64,000 nucleotides of DNA from the NCBI GenBank assembly GCA_015143295.1, contig CM026570.1, positions 21,583,250 through 21,647,249 of the forward strand, given 5' to 3'. The stretch's first letter is position 1, and every line of letters starts with the position of its first letter. A program made the position numbers and the translations under genes. Below, in pieces: positions 45,867-56,793 of the stretch. The DNA is from Tetracentron sinense. Its lineage: Eukaryota; Streptophyta; Magnoliopsida; Trochodendrales; Trochodendraceae. The notes beneath the pieces were generated by a model. That model did no database searches, had not been told where the DNA came from, and was given only the letters and a program-made list of their open reading frames with translations.

Positions 45867-46467
45867 CCAAATTTTCGGGGTTCTACACTAAACCCCGGTT
45901 AGCAACCCTAACCCGGGCCGGACTCCACCCTAGTCTACCGGACTACCCCTAAGCCTACCATGCTTGAATACCTTGCACTTGACCCTCCTTGGTCAATCAA
46001 ACCCTAGTTTACCAGACGAGTCCATGTTAGCCACCCTTGGTGCACACACACACACCCCTAGCCTCGGCATAGGCTCACGTGCCAAAATTACGCTCGGTCT
46101 GATCTCACCCTGTGAGTACATTGGCAACCCAACCCAAGTTCGACCCCAGTTAGCTTTTCCTTTCTTGGATTAGTGTTAACTTAAATACTCCAGTATTTTG
46201 AACAAGATTAACTTTAATTGGCTTATACCTGGGGATTACGGAACCTTTGTAAAGCGGAAGCCACGGGGAGCCTAACACCTTCCCCGCAATTAACTGAACC
46301 CCTTACCCTGATTTCACTCGCAGACCAAGACATTATCCAAACCCGGGGGACTTATCCATTCTGAATAAATAGGTGGCGACTCTTAAACATAAAATCAACC
46401 TTCCCACACCGATGAGGGTATAATATCTCCCCCTGTGAGTTGAGTAAAATCTCCGCGCTCACAGCTC

Positions 46468-46485
46468 TGGCGACTCTGCTGGGGA
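46468..46485 (+). promoter_or_regulatory. Element E primer-binding site (Tat/Ogre type)
   Basis: TGGCGACTCTGCTGGGGA starts four bases after the LTR end. This form is common in Tat/Ogre-type elements and differs from the iMet sites elsewhere in the window. Confidence 0.82.
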
Positions 46486-48355
46486 TTGAATGGGTTCGAC
46501 TAAGAAACCAGGTTTAAGCCAACTAAACCTTAATCATATTCAAAATGCCTAAGCGTTTAACTTAACACTAATCATTTTAAGCAGGTATAAAATATTATGG
46601 ATTTAGGGTGGCGCTCCCAAGAAAATTTGTTGAATTCCAAAGTTAATGGGTCATTTTTTGTGTACCTTGGGTGCAAATCCTATTGGTATTGTTTCTCCTT
46701 ATTTAGGGAGCAACTACCCTTGTCCCATAGCTATCCTCTTTTAATGATTAATTAAATAACATAGTATAAAAGATATGTTTTATGAAAATTTTAGGGGAAC
46801 AGTTATTCACCTTACCCAGGACTATGCCGTGTTAAAAAATCAAATAACATAGTATACTTTTTTTTTAAAAAGTTTGGGACAACTGCCCCGTAGCTCCACC
46901 TTGACTACAAAGATAGTTGCAACAAAGCCAAATATAGACAGTTTGTTAGTAAGTTCAGAGGAGAGTTAAAAGTCAATGGAATGGATTTAGTGATTTACAA
47001 GTTACACCCATCGATTTTGCAATCCACGCTCCATTTTCAAATCCAAAAATACATTTTATATTGGGTCGAAAAACGCGTGTGTTATCTAATGAGTGATGTA
47101 CAATCAACCAAAAAATGTACAATCGAATATAATTTGACGCCAATGATATTTGTAGGTAGGGTTACATAGGATATAACAGAATTTTAAATAATAAAAGAGT
47201 TTAAAATGGAGTTCAAATCCCAATCAATTGCTATTGAAGTCGGGGAGAGTTCAATCGCATCCACAAGTCAAAAGTTTCCCTATTAACCCATATTAACTGT
47301 GGTTAAGATTCATTAACCCTTGGAGTTCAATAATCTAACCATGGTTTTGTAAAAAAAAATAAAAAAAAATGTTAACCCTAAGGGTAAATGACTATTAGGA
47401 TTAATGAATTTAACATTCGGTTTTCTATAAACAAAGGTTTGATTGTTGAACCTTAAAGGATAATGAATCTTTACCATGTGTTGATATGTGGATACCGTTG
47501 AACTCTCCCTGAATTCAATCCTAATTCAATCAAGATCGACTGTGATTTGATGTCTTACAAATGAGGCCAAGTTATACTTCAAAAGGTTTGCATGTAGATG
47601 GTGGTAGTCTTGTAATTATTTAAATTCGATTTTGCTAGCTCCAGTTACATATCTGCTAAAAGACGCAATTGGGAACATACAAATGTCAAACAATCTTTGA
47701 CTTTTGCTTTTAAAACCATTAAAATAATAAAACATCTCTAAGTAGTAGGCCCATCTTGCGTCTATGGAAAAATTTGGAGTAAATGTGATTCGGGCAAGCA
47801 CTCCTCATTTAAATTTAATAAAATAAAATTATAAACATTATTCTTTCCATAACTACAAGAGTGTAATGACTTTACACTAAAAGAGAGCTCCACTCGAATA
47901 GGCCATGAAGGTGCTCCACCTCATAATTAAACTCATGATAAAAGTTGATGTAACTATATCAAAAGTGAACTCCTCATACTTAAACTCATAGTTAAAGTTG
48001 ATGAAACCTTATCAAAAGTGTGGTAGGCATATTGTCATTCTGACTATGCAATTATGAATTAAAGAAAGAACACTTGTTACAATTATCGTTTCGTTTTAGT
48101 TCTTGTCGGATCATAATGAGAGAACTGTTAAGCATGCTCTCACAATCCTTACTCTCACAATTATTTGAGAGGAATACTAGCCCTACTCTCTTGTCTTTCC
48201 TACTCTCTTCTTCCACCGACTATTTTTCATTTCTTTAATTAGTTGTTTTTGCAATTGATTAAAGCAGACATACTCTCACCTAACTCTCTCATGTGTGTGT
48301 TTTAACCAATTGCAAAAATAAGTCATTATAATGTGGTGAAAGAATCCTAACATAC
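46486..48355. other. Non-coding interval, probably start of element E internal region
   Basis: AT-rich with no ORF of recognisable family. A short inverted repeat (TTTTGCAATTGATTAAA near 48250 and TTTAACCAATTGCAAAA near 48300) is the only structure noticed. The boundary between E and the flank of copia B is not clear. Confidence 0.5.
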
Positions 48356-48781
48356 CTAACAGCAAACACACAAGAATATACAAGATGTGATTCACTTGAT
48401 ATGGCCTACGTCCACAGACAGATCACCTTCTTCACTGAATCAGAGTAAAGAAAAATACAAAATCACTCTCTTACAATCTCTCAAACTAAATTCTCTCCCT
48501 CTCAGAATAGTTTGGACTGCCGGAGAAACCCTAAACACAAAAGTATCTTATATAATACGTTTGAAAACTAATTAGAATTTCAAATTTTGAATTTTGGCTC
48601 TGAGGCACTTGCTCGAGCGTGTTGGCTACTGGAATACTAAATAGTTTGTCCGTCGAAAAACCTGAATGCTCTTAATTCAAGAAAATTGATTCTCGCCAGA
48701 GCCAACTGTCTTGCTCGAGCGAACTCTGTCTCGCTCAAGCCAACTTGTCTGTTACAGAATGCAAGACAAATGCACAACATT
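48356..48781 (-). repeat. Copia B 3' LTR (limits approximate at left)
   Basis: The minus strand begins TGTTGTGCATTTG at 48781, directly after a purine tract (AAGATGGAGAA, 48782-48796). It contains GCTCGAGC-centred motifs at about 48608-48735. The left end near 48356 is uncertain. Confidence 0.6.
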
Positions 48782-48974
48782 CTCCATCTTGACTTCAACT
48801 TTGCTTGCCTCGGATGAAGGAATATTGCATCTCATAAGATGTCTTCACACCCCCTATAAGGGTATGGTCTTCAATTGAAACCATCGAATGTTAACCAAGA
48901 CCAAGCAATGTTTAAACTTAGAAATGGTAACTGACTTTGTTAAATTTTGTAAATTCCTTACTGGTTTTTAATAC

Positions 48975-49595
48975 CAACCAGAAATTTTGCAAGGTTAAGA
49001 ATTCACAAGACCTAAAGGGGGGTGAATAGATTAACCTAGGGTCTATCTACCAATTTTAATTTTAATAACCAAATTAGATTAATCTATTGAAGATACAATC
49101 ACAAACCATATATAGACATTAAGATTTTTATGTGCAAATCCTTCTAGGAAAAACTACAGGCCCCTTTTCTAGTAAGAGATATCACTAACAAATTAAAGCA
49201 CAAGTTAAAACTCGAATCTTACCCAACTAGATACGACACTATGTTCCTCGATACAAATCCTCCACGCTTGTAAGTCACAAATCTGCAAACTCGATCTCCA
49301 CCACAGCGGCTTTGTCTTCTCACCAGCCAATGCTTCTCTAACATCTCAATAACACCACGGTCTCACAAACGATCTCCGTATAACACTGCTTTGGCTCTCG
49401 CCAACTACAATCGACCATGAATTTAGAGATTTGATCTCCTTCTATGACAACTTCGGATTTCTTTGACCAAAATTCTCAAAACTCTGAGAACTGTTTGATG
49501 GTTTATACAATAATAAACTCTAGATGGATTCCACAAGGTTTAAATAACCATCAAGAAAGAATCAATGGAGATTAAAAAAAGGCTTGCAACTCTGG
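48975..49595 (-). repeat. Sirevirus-type LTR fragment within copia B end
   Basis: Similar in layout to the Copia C LTR (GTGCAAATCCTTCTAGGAAA compare 17042; GATGGTTTATACAATAATAA compare 17426). It splits the C-terminal end of copia B pol. Both ends are incomplete or uncertain. Confidence 0.55.
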
Positions 49596-51170
49596 AGAAG
49601 ACCAAAATTCAGTCTTCATCGTCATGAATAGGACTCGCTTGATGGGTAGGATACAAGACACACGACTTTACTAAGTTTTGATAACAGAATAAGCCATTTA
49701 AAATATGGAGCTTACACTTTGTCACCATGTCTGAAGGATTTTTATTTGTGTGAACCTTCTCCAACATAATTTTCTTCTTAGATGTCTCATTCCTTATGAA
49801 GTGAAACCGCACATCAATGTGCTTCGTTATTTAATGGTAAACTTGATTCTTCACCAAGTGCATGTTTACACTTTGATTGTCACAGTGAAGAATCATCTTC
49901 TTCTTCTTTATTCCTAGTTCACTAACCAGAATTCTCAACCAAATGGTTCCTTGGTTGCTTCTAAGGCTACCATATATTCATCCTTGGTAGGAGGCTGCAA
50001 TATGGACCTCCAACTAATTAGTCCTCCACCCAGTGTGTACAAAGACCTTATACTAGACCTTCCCTTGTCTAATTCCTCAGCATAGTCCGAATTGACATAC
50101 CCAACTACCTTACATTTATATTTTTTGTCGAACATAATGTCAACATTAATGGTACCCTTTAAGTAGAGCTCAAAATCTACATTACTACACACCAGTATTC
50201 CTTTCAAGGATTTGTCATGTACCTATTAGAACCTTGTGATATGTCAGTTCTAGTGCACATCATATCACACATCATGCTGCATGCAGCGTGTGCATAGAAA
50301 ATATTTGTCATCACTTCCTTCTCTTCAACTGTCACAGGACATAATTGAGAAGAAAGTCTGAAGTGAACCGCCAAGGATGTACTACCAGGCTTTGCATCTT
50401 GTATCCCAAATCTTGCAAGCACTCTCCTTAAGTACCTACCTTGTGATAGAGATATTTTTCCCAACTTCCTATATCTCTGAATTTCTATGCCTATAATTAC
50501 CCTTGTTACACCTAGTGAGTTACATCATTAAAATGTTCATATCTAACATACTTTTGGCAGCAATCAACATATAGACAGTGATCATACTCACATTTGGAAT
50601 ACCCATTCTTCAGCATGAATGAGTCAAACCACTTGTACCATTGCCTGAGAGATTGCTTTTGACCACGCAAAGACTTATTCAATTTGCAAACATGTTCATC
50701 TTTTCCTTTCACCTGAAATTATCCTAGTTGTCGTATATAAAGCTGTTCATCTAGCCTCTATGTTGGAAATATGTCTTCATGTCAAACTATTCAAGCTCTA
50801 TGTACATCTTGCATAACTACTATAGATGCATTTTCCTAATAGAGGTATACTTCACCACTGGAGAGAAAATTTCATTAAAATCTACTTGTAACGCCCCAAA
50901 ATACCCCCTAGGAGTCTTGGGATATTTTAGGTGTCACACTGCGAACCTATCAAACCATCCTGTAATGCACAAGATAAAATACAGTACTCATAACGATAAT
51001 CAGAGCGCGGAAGCTATCATATATGCGGAAGCGTAAACAAATTTTCATTTCTTCTGATGATCCAAAATAGTATTCCAAGTTAACATAAATACAAGACATG
51101 TCTAAGCCTAAGGTGGACAGGCCCACCTATCAAAATATCAAAATACACCAAACCCTCTCATACTCTCCCC

Positions 51171-51311
51171 TCAACAGTAGTCGAGGTATGGCCACGCATC
51201 GAGGTCTCGGTCCGCCTGAGACTGTAATGGGATAGCCGACTCTCTCTCCTCTGTATACTCTTCCTCGACCCAAGGCTCCGGGTCGAGGGCTCCCTCAGTA
51301 CCTGCCGACAT
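51171..51311 (-). CDS. MSAG small ORF in T3 3' LTR (46 aa), hypothetical
   Basis: Minus strand ATG at 51311: MSAGTEGALDPEPWVEEEYT, with RDLDAWPYLDYC at the C-terminus and TGA at 51171-51173. Compared with T1, the missing residues correspond to whole codons (the ICD triplet), and MSAGT, the PW-EEEY core and RDLD-WP are kept. The 5' LTR copy is at 58641-58781. Confidence 0.42.
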   Translation of the reverse strand: MSAGTEGALDPEPWVEEEYTEERESAIPLQSQADRDLDAWPYLDYC

Positions 51312-51608
51312 GAAAGTACGGCTGAGCATGGAATACTCAGCGAGTACAAGCTACTAGCAGACCTTAACAGTAATAAAAACACATAACAGTAATATCATAC
51401 AAGCAGTAATAGAAACATCACAAAGAAACAGTATAGGGCATGACACAATACAAGCATCCTGACGTGCGTACATGAATGCGAAAATGCCAATAAAACTCAT
51501 GCTTGAAAACCCTTGTCATGTCCCGGTATGCCTCGTAGAAATCATGTATGCGTGCATGCATGAATGCATGATCATCATCTTGTAAACCTCCATCTTGTAA
51601 ACTTGTGA

Positions 51609-51850
51609 GCCAGAGGCTAGCACCCGAATCTCCCTGGGCTGCCAACCTCCTTGATATGCAATGCACTTGTGAGCCAGAGGTTAGTACCCGAATCCTCCCT
51701 GGGCTACCAACCTCCTTGTTATGAAATGCACTTGTGAGCCAGAGGTTAGTACCCGAATCCTCCCTGGGCTACCAACCTCCTTGTTATGAAATGCACTTGT
51801 GAGCCAGAGGCTAGCACCCGAATCCTCCCTGGGCTACCAACCTCCTTGTT
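51609..51850 (-). repeat. Hairpin repeat array in T3 3' LTR (4 units)
   Basis: On the sense strand each unit reads GAGGTTGGTAGCCC, a loop, GGGTACTAACCTC or GGGTGCTAGCCTC, then TGGCTCACAAG. The 5' LTR copy is at 59079-59320. Confidence 0.88.
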
Positions 51851-52840
51851 ATGCAATGCTTTCTTGTTGTTTATTATATGCACATGCTCTTGAAATCACG
51901 GTTCATGTTATCATGCGTGCTCGTGTACGTGTCCATAGTGACAATCATGATAATGGAAATAACCAAATATGACATTATAATTCAATTCATGATATGAACA
52001 TAAGTAACATAAGTAGTTTGCATAACATTTGATCAATTTATCATTTATAAGGACACATGCATAAAACCCATTTCTATGTCCTTCATTGAGATCATTTATT
52101 CATAGTTTAGGCATTTTGTCAAACACTTTCATACGTTATTCCTTAGTAGTTTATCTCCTTCTTTTTAATGCATATTTTCCATTCAATCACACAAGGGTAA
52201 GTTTGTTACTTGTACAATGCCCATCCTCCATTTTCCAATCCACATCCCACACATCATATATCACACATTCGGCATCCAATCGCCGTATCCAACCTCCATC
52301 CAAGCATCCCTACTCTTTCTTTATCTTGTTTATATTTATTATAGATGACACATTTTGTAAGGAATAAAACACACTAACAAGAATCATATTTCATAAGGAA
52401 AAACCTAGATTTATTGCTAGGGTAAGTTAGTAGGGTGTACTAACCTTAAATCAAGGCTTGATCCTTGATAGAAACCTTGATTGAAGCTCCAACTTGAAAC
52501 AAGAACACCTTTGCTTGAAGGAGACTTGAGTTGGGGAAGAAACCCCTTTCAAAAACGTGCTTGGGTTGCTGCCCTAGCTTGGAGAATGGTTCACACACGA
52601 GCTTGAGCCTCGATTTTTGAAGCAACTTGAGTTGGGGTGAGCTATGGTTCTTAAACCCCCTTTGATTTCCTTCTCAAAACCAAACCCTAGGTTAGAGCTT
52701 TCTCCTCTTCTCTCTCTATCTCTCAAAATGTCTAAGGGTTGTGAATGAGGGCTCAAAGGGTCGAGCAAACCCTTATGGGTAAGGGTTTAACACCCAAAAG
52801 ACGAAAACGCCCTTACTGAAATTTCTGCAAAAACGCGAAG

Positions 52841-53026
52841 ACCGAGCGATCGGTGGTTATGACCGATCGATCGGTTGCCTACCGAGCGATCGGTGTTTAT
52901 GACCGATCGACCGGTCAAAAACTCACTCTCTGGAAAATTTCCCCATACAAAATTTCTGACCGCGCGATAGCTACCGATCGATCGGTTATGGACCGATCGA
53001 TCGCTGACTGGACCGAGCGATCGGTT
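52841..53026. repeat. Palindrome array in T3 3' LTR
   Basis: Four units (ACCGAGCGATCGGT, ACCGATCGATCGGT and ACCGATCGACCGGT types), a core with ACTCTCTGG (52925) and CCATACAAAAT (52943-52953), then three to four units. The 5' LTR copy is at 60311-60496. Confidence 0.88.
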
Positions 53027-53237
53027 CTCTGTATGTCTGGAATGTTTTGACCATATCTTTTGACTCGCTCGTCGGATTTCGACGATTCAACTTGCGTTGG
53101 GTTCGTCTTTCGAAAACGCACATTTATGACGTTTCAAAATTTCCGATTTCTCCCTTATTTATTAATTAGACTACAAAAACGGCCAATTAGCTACGAAGGT
53201 GCTATTCATTAAGGATGAAAAAGTCCGGGGTGCTACA

Positions 53238-53250
53238 TTCTCCCCCCCTT
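53238..53250 (-). promoter_or_regulatory. T3 polypurine tract
   Basis: The minus strand reads AAGGGGGGGAGAA adjacent to the 3' LTR. Confidence 0.9.
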
Positions 53251-53329
53251 ACAAAACTTTCGTCCCCGAAATTTGGACGATACATACATGTACAAAATCA
53301 AAACAAAATTACAAGCCATATGCACAAGT

Positions 53330-56300
53330 CTATTCAAACAACTCGGGATACTTTGCTTTGACTTCGGCTTCACGCTCCCACGTGGCTTCTTCTCGTGCAT
53401 GATGTTGCCATTGCACGAGGACTAGCGGAATAGTCTTGTTGCGAAGCACTTGATCTCTCCTATCCAAAATATGAACCGGCTTCTCAACTAAAGTGAGGTC
53501 CTCTCGGATCTCTATCGGATCAAGCTCGATGACATGAGAAGGATCCGAGATGTACTTCCGGAGCATAGAGACATGGAATACATTATGGACCGCCGCCATG
53601 TGAGCGGGCAAAGCAACACGGTAAGCCACCTCGCCAACTCGAGTAATGATCTCGAACGGACCCACATATCTCGGGCTAAGCTTGCCTCTCTTCCCGAATC
53701 GCATAACACCTTTGGTCGGTGAAATCCTTACAAACACAAAATCACCGACTCGGAATTCAAGATCCCTCCTTCGGTTGTCGGCATAGCTTTTCTGTCTATC
53801 TTGTGCGGTCTTTAACCTTTCCCGGATAAGCTTGACCCTATCCGCGGTTTGTTCAATTAACTCGGGGCCCAAAATCTTTCTTTCTCCCACTTCATCCCAA
53901 TACAACGGGGATCTACAACTCCTTCCGTACAAAGCCTCGAAAGGCGCCATTTGTATGCTTTCTTGATAACTATTGTTGTAAGCGAATTCCACCAAAGGTA
54001 GGTGATCTTCCCAACTTCCCTTGAAGTCTAGCATACATGCTCGGAGCATATCTTCAATAACCTGATTCACCCTCTCGGTTTGCCCGTCGGTCTGTGGGTG
54101 GAAAGCTGTGCTAAAGTCTAACCGGGAGCCCATTGCACCTTGAAAACTTTTCCAAAACCTGGATGTGAATCTTGGGTCTCTATCCGACACAATACTCACT
54201 GGCACCCCATGCAATCGGACTATTTCTTTGATGTATAGTTCTGCTAACTGGTTGGAGTTGAATGTAGTCCGGTATGGTAAGAAATGAGCGGACTTCGTGA
54301 GTCTATCAATAACTACCCATATAGCATCGGTCTTCTTGACCGTCTTCGGCAATCCCACGATGAAGTCCATAGAGATATGTTCCCATTTCCACTCGGGAAT
54401 AGGGAGAGACTGCAAAAGACCCGCTGGTCTCAAATGCTCTGCTTTCACCTGTTGGCATACCAAACACCGTGCCACATACTCCGCAACCTCCCTCTTCATG
54501 TTTCGCCACCAAAAGTGACTCTTGAGGTTCCAGTACATCTTTGTCCCCCCGGGATGCACTGTATACTTAGACCGGTGAGCTTCGTCCATAATCTCTCTCC
54601 GAAGGTCTGCATTGGCTGGGACACAAAGCCTTCCCTTGAATGTAATAGCACCTCGGCTAGTGAGAGAGAAGTCCGTACTACCCTTGGCCACTTCCTTATC
54701 CCGGAAAGCCAACAAGTCAGTGTCTGTGGCTTGATACTCCTGGATCAAGTCTATAAGGTACGGCCGAACTGTAACATTTGCCAAAACCGGACTGCGGACA
54801 GAATCGTTCACACTGATGTCTAGATTTGCCAAATCGTCTAACAGTCTCCATTCCCGCACCAACATGTGAGCCAACAACCCCGATGGTTTCCTACTCAGAG
54901 CGTCTGCCACCACATTTGCTTTTCCCGGGTGATATTGGATAGTGCACTCGTAGTCCTTTAAGAACTCAATCCAACGCCGTTGTCGTAAGTTTAACTCTTT
55001 TTGGGAAAAGAGATACTTGAGGCTCTTGTGGTCCGTGTACACATAGAACTCCACCCCGTACAGATAATGTCGCCAAATTTTAAGTGCAAACACGACCGCC
55101 GCAAGCTCCAAGTCGTGAGTGGGGTAGTTCTTTTCATGCTCTTTCAACTGCCTTGATGCATAGGCAATGACTTTCTTGTGTTGCATTAGGACACACCCGA
55201 GTCCGACGTGCGAGGCATCACTATACACCTCATACCCAAAAGGTCCAGATGGCACAGTAAGGACAGGGGCTGTGGTGAGGCGTTTCTTCAACTCTTGGAA
55301 ACTTACTTCACATCGGTCACTCCAACTGAACTTTGCATTTTTCCTTGTCAAGTAGGTGAGAGGTGCAGCCAGACTGGAGAATCCCTCCACAAATCTCCGG
55401 TAGTAGCCTGCCAATCCGAGGAAACTACGTATCTCCGTGACGCTCTTGGGCCTCTCCCAACTCATGACTGCCTCAACCTTGGCTGGATCTACCGAAATGC
55501 CCTCGGCCGACACCACGTGTCCAAGAAATGCGACCTTCTCTAACCAGAACTCGCACTTACTCAATTTGGCATATAGCCTATGCTCTCTCAACATCTCTAG
55601 AGCAAGGCGGAGGTCTCGCGCGTGATCTTCCCGTGTCTGGGAATACACCAAAATGTCATCAATGAATACAATCACGCATCGATCCAAGTAAGATCGGAAC
55701 ACCCGGTTCATCAAATCCATGAATGCCGCCGGTGCATTCGTCAGCCCAAAAGGCATGACAAGGAACTCGTAATGCCCATACCGAGTCCTGAAGGCCGTCT
55801 TCGGAACATCTTCCGCCTTGATCCTTAATTGATGATACCCCGATCTAAGATCAATTTTGGAGAAGAATCTCGCTCCCTTCAGTTGGTCGAACAAGTCATC
55901 GATCCTTGGCAAGGGATAACGATTCTTGATAGTTACCTTGTTCAACTGACGGTAGTCTATACACATTCTCATCGACCCGTCTTTCTTCTTTACAAAAAGG
56001 ACCGGAGCTCCCCACGGTGACACACTTGGTTGGATGAAACCAAGTTGTTGTAACTCCTCAATTTGCTTCTTCAATTCTTCAAGCTCTATCGGGGCCATTC
56101 TATATGGGGCTCTTGAAATTGGAGCGGTGCCCGGAGTAAGCTCTATAGCGAACTCAATCTCCCGATTTGGAGGTAACCCGGGAAGTTCCTCCGGAAACAC
56201 GTCCAAGAAATCACTCACGACCGGAATGGCCGAGGAGTTTTGTGCTTCTAGGTTTGTTACACTCAAGGCTGCGAGGCGAGCAATGTCCCTCTCTCTTAAT

Positions 56301-56661
56301 CCTCGGAAGTGAAAAGGCTTACCCCCTTCCGGCTTGAAATTCACCATCTTCTCAAAACACGCAACATGCCCGTGATGGTTTGACAACCAATCCATCCCTA
56401 AGATGACATCAAAATCCAAGTCTTGAAAATCTAGGACGATGAGATCGGCTAACAGTTCCTTCTCCCCCACTTGAACCACACTATCCCCGAATATCTTGTC
56501 CGTATCAACTGACTTGCCGAGTGGAGTTGCAATGGTCAACTCCTGCTTTAACGGAGTAGCCTCAGTCAAAAATCCCTTTGCGAAACTAGGCGACACAAAG
56601 GAGTGAGTGGATCCTGTGTCGATCAACACTCGGGCAAGACATTCGTTCACTAACAAAGCGC
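53330..56661 (-). CDS. pol: T3 pol: protease, RT, RNase H, integrase, chromodomain-like tail
   Basis: Open from the acceptor-like AG (exon starts 56661) to the stop at 53330. Numbering from the TTG codon at 56656 (1108 residues): protease DTGSTHSF with Asp13; RT about 190-370 with Asp269 (SKIDL) and Asp333/Asp334 (FIDDILVYS); RNase H about 475-590 with Asp480, Glu517, Asp542 and Asp585; integrase zinc finger His694, His701, Cys731, Cys734; core Asp764, Asp825, Glu861, giving the D,D(35)E spacing; GPF motif (YVGPFEI) near 998-1003; chromodomain-like tail about 1056-1108 ([19 protein letters not shown]). It has no ATG of its own near the start, so it needs fusion to gag by splicing or another mechanism. 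No lesion seen. Confidence 0.96.
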
Positions 56662-56793
56662 CTGTGCGATTAAGTGACTACTATTAGTAGATTTCAAACA
56701 AAAAGCATCATACATAGGTAACCCTTAGTATAGAAACTCACAAAGCAAACCATAGAAATTTTACACAATTTAAATTCTAGAATTCGTGCGTAC
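56662..56793 (-). other. Intron-like segment between gag and pol in T3
   Basis: 132 bp on the minus strand, AT-rich, donor CAAG/GTACGC and acceptor CGCACAG/GC, phase 1. Removal joins VVQ/GALLVNE and would give one frame of about 1522 codons. Retention ends Gag at the TAG at 56777, five codons in. Confidence 0.82.

Larger units (their letters stand above)
42302..45887 (-). mobile_element. Long Tekay-type solo LTR (3586 bp) with TSD
   Basis: The minus strand starts TGTAGAACCCC at 45887 and ends GGCGTTACA at 42302, flanked by CTAAA at 42297-42301 and 45888-45892. It carries the GCTGAG/CTCAGC stem (near 42706-42726), CTTGTGAG/CTTATGAG repeats (42870-43340), a palindrome array of CTACGATCGATCGTAG type (44326-44532), the conserved Tekay block (44575-44640) and a hairpin-rich region of about 0.9 kb (44944-45866). 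It is about 1.1 kb longer than the other LTRs because of that region. The MSAG-type frame is reduced to 14 residues. Confidence 0.92.
30028..46463 (+). repeat. Element E: Tat/Ogre-type 5' LTR, interrupted by T2 and a solo LTR
   Basis: TGTGAG (30028) to CTCACA (46463), followed by a Tat-type PBS. The LTR parts are 30028-31353, 41222-42301 and 45888-46463, about 3 kb in total. The first and last 350 bp or so are inverted copies of each other: both contain AGAGTCGCCACCTATTTATT when read from the ends inward. Five perfect or near-perfect hairpins with TGTCGGTA or GGCGGTAGA arms lie at 30749, 30797, 41561, 41611 and 41822. Confidence 0.75.
50887..53237 (-). repeat. T3 3' LTR
   Basis: Contains a small ORF (51171-51311), the GCTGAG/CTCAGC stem (51325-51345), a four-unit hairpin array (51609-51850), a splice-donor-like AAG/GTTAGT at 52445/52444, a palindrome array (52841-53026) and the conserved Tekay block (about 53045-53115). 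Confidence 0.95.

Noticed and set aside
48239..48321. Inverted repeat with TTTTGCAATTGATTAAA, possible MITE
   Set aside because: Only one imperfect pair, no clear TSD or second copy in the window.
52853..53050. Frames rich in DRSIADR/DRSV
   Set aside because: Produced by translation of the GATCGATCGG palindromes. The frames are open only because the repeats lack stops.
53512..56312. Many plus-strand frames of 60-180 aa opposite T3 pol
   Set aside because: Antisense shadows of a well-supported pol frame.
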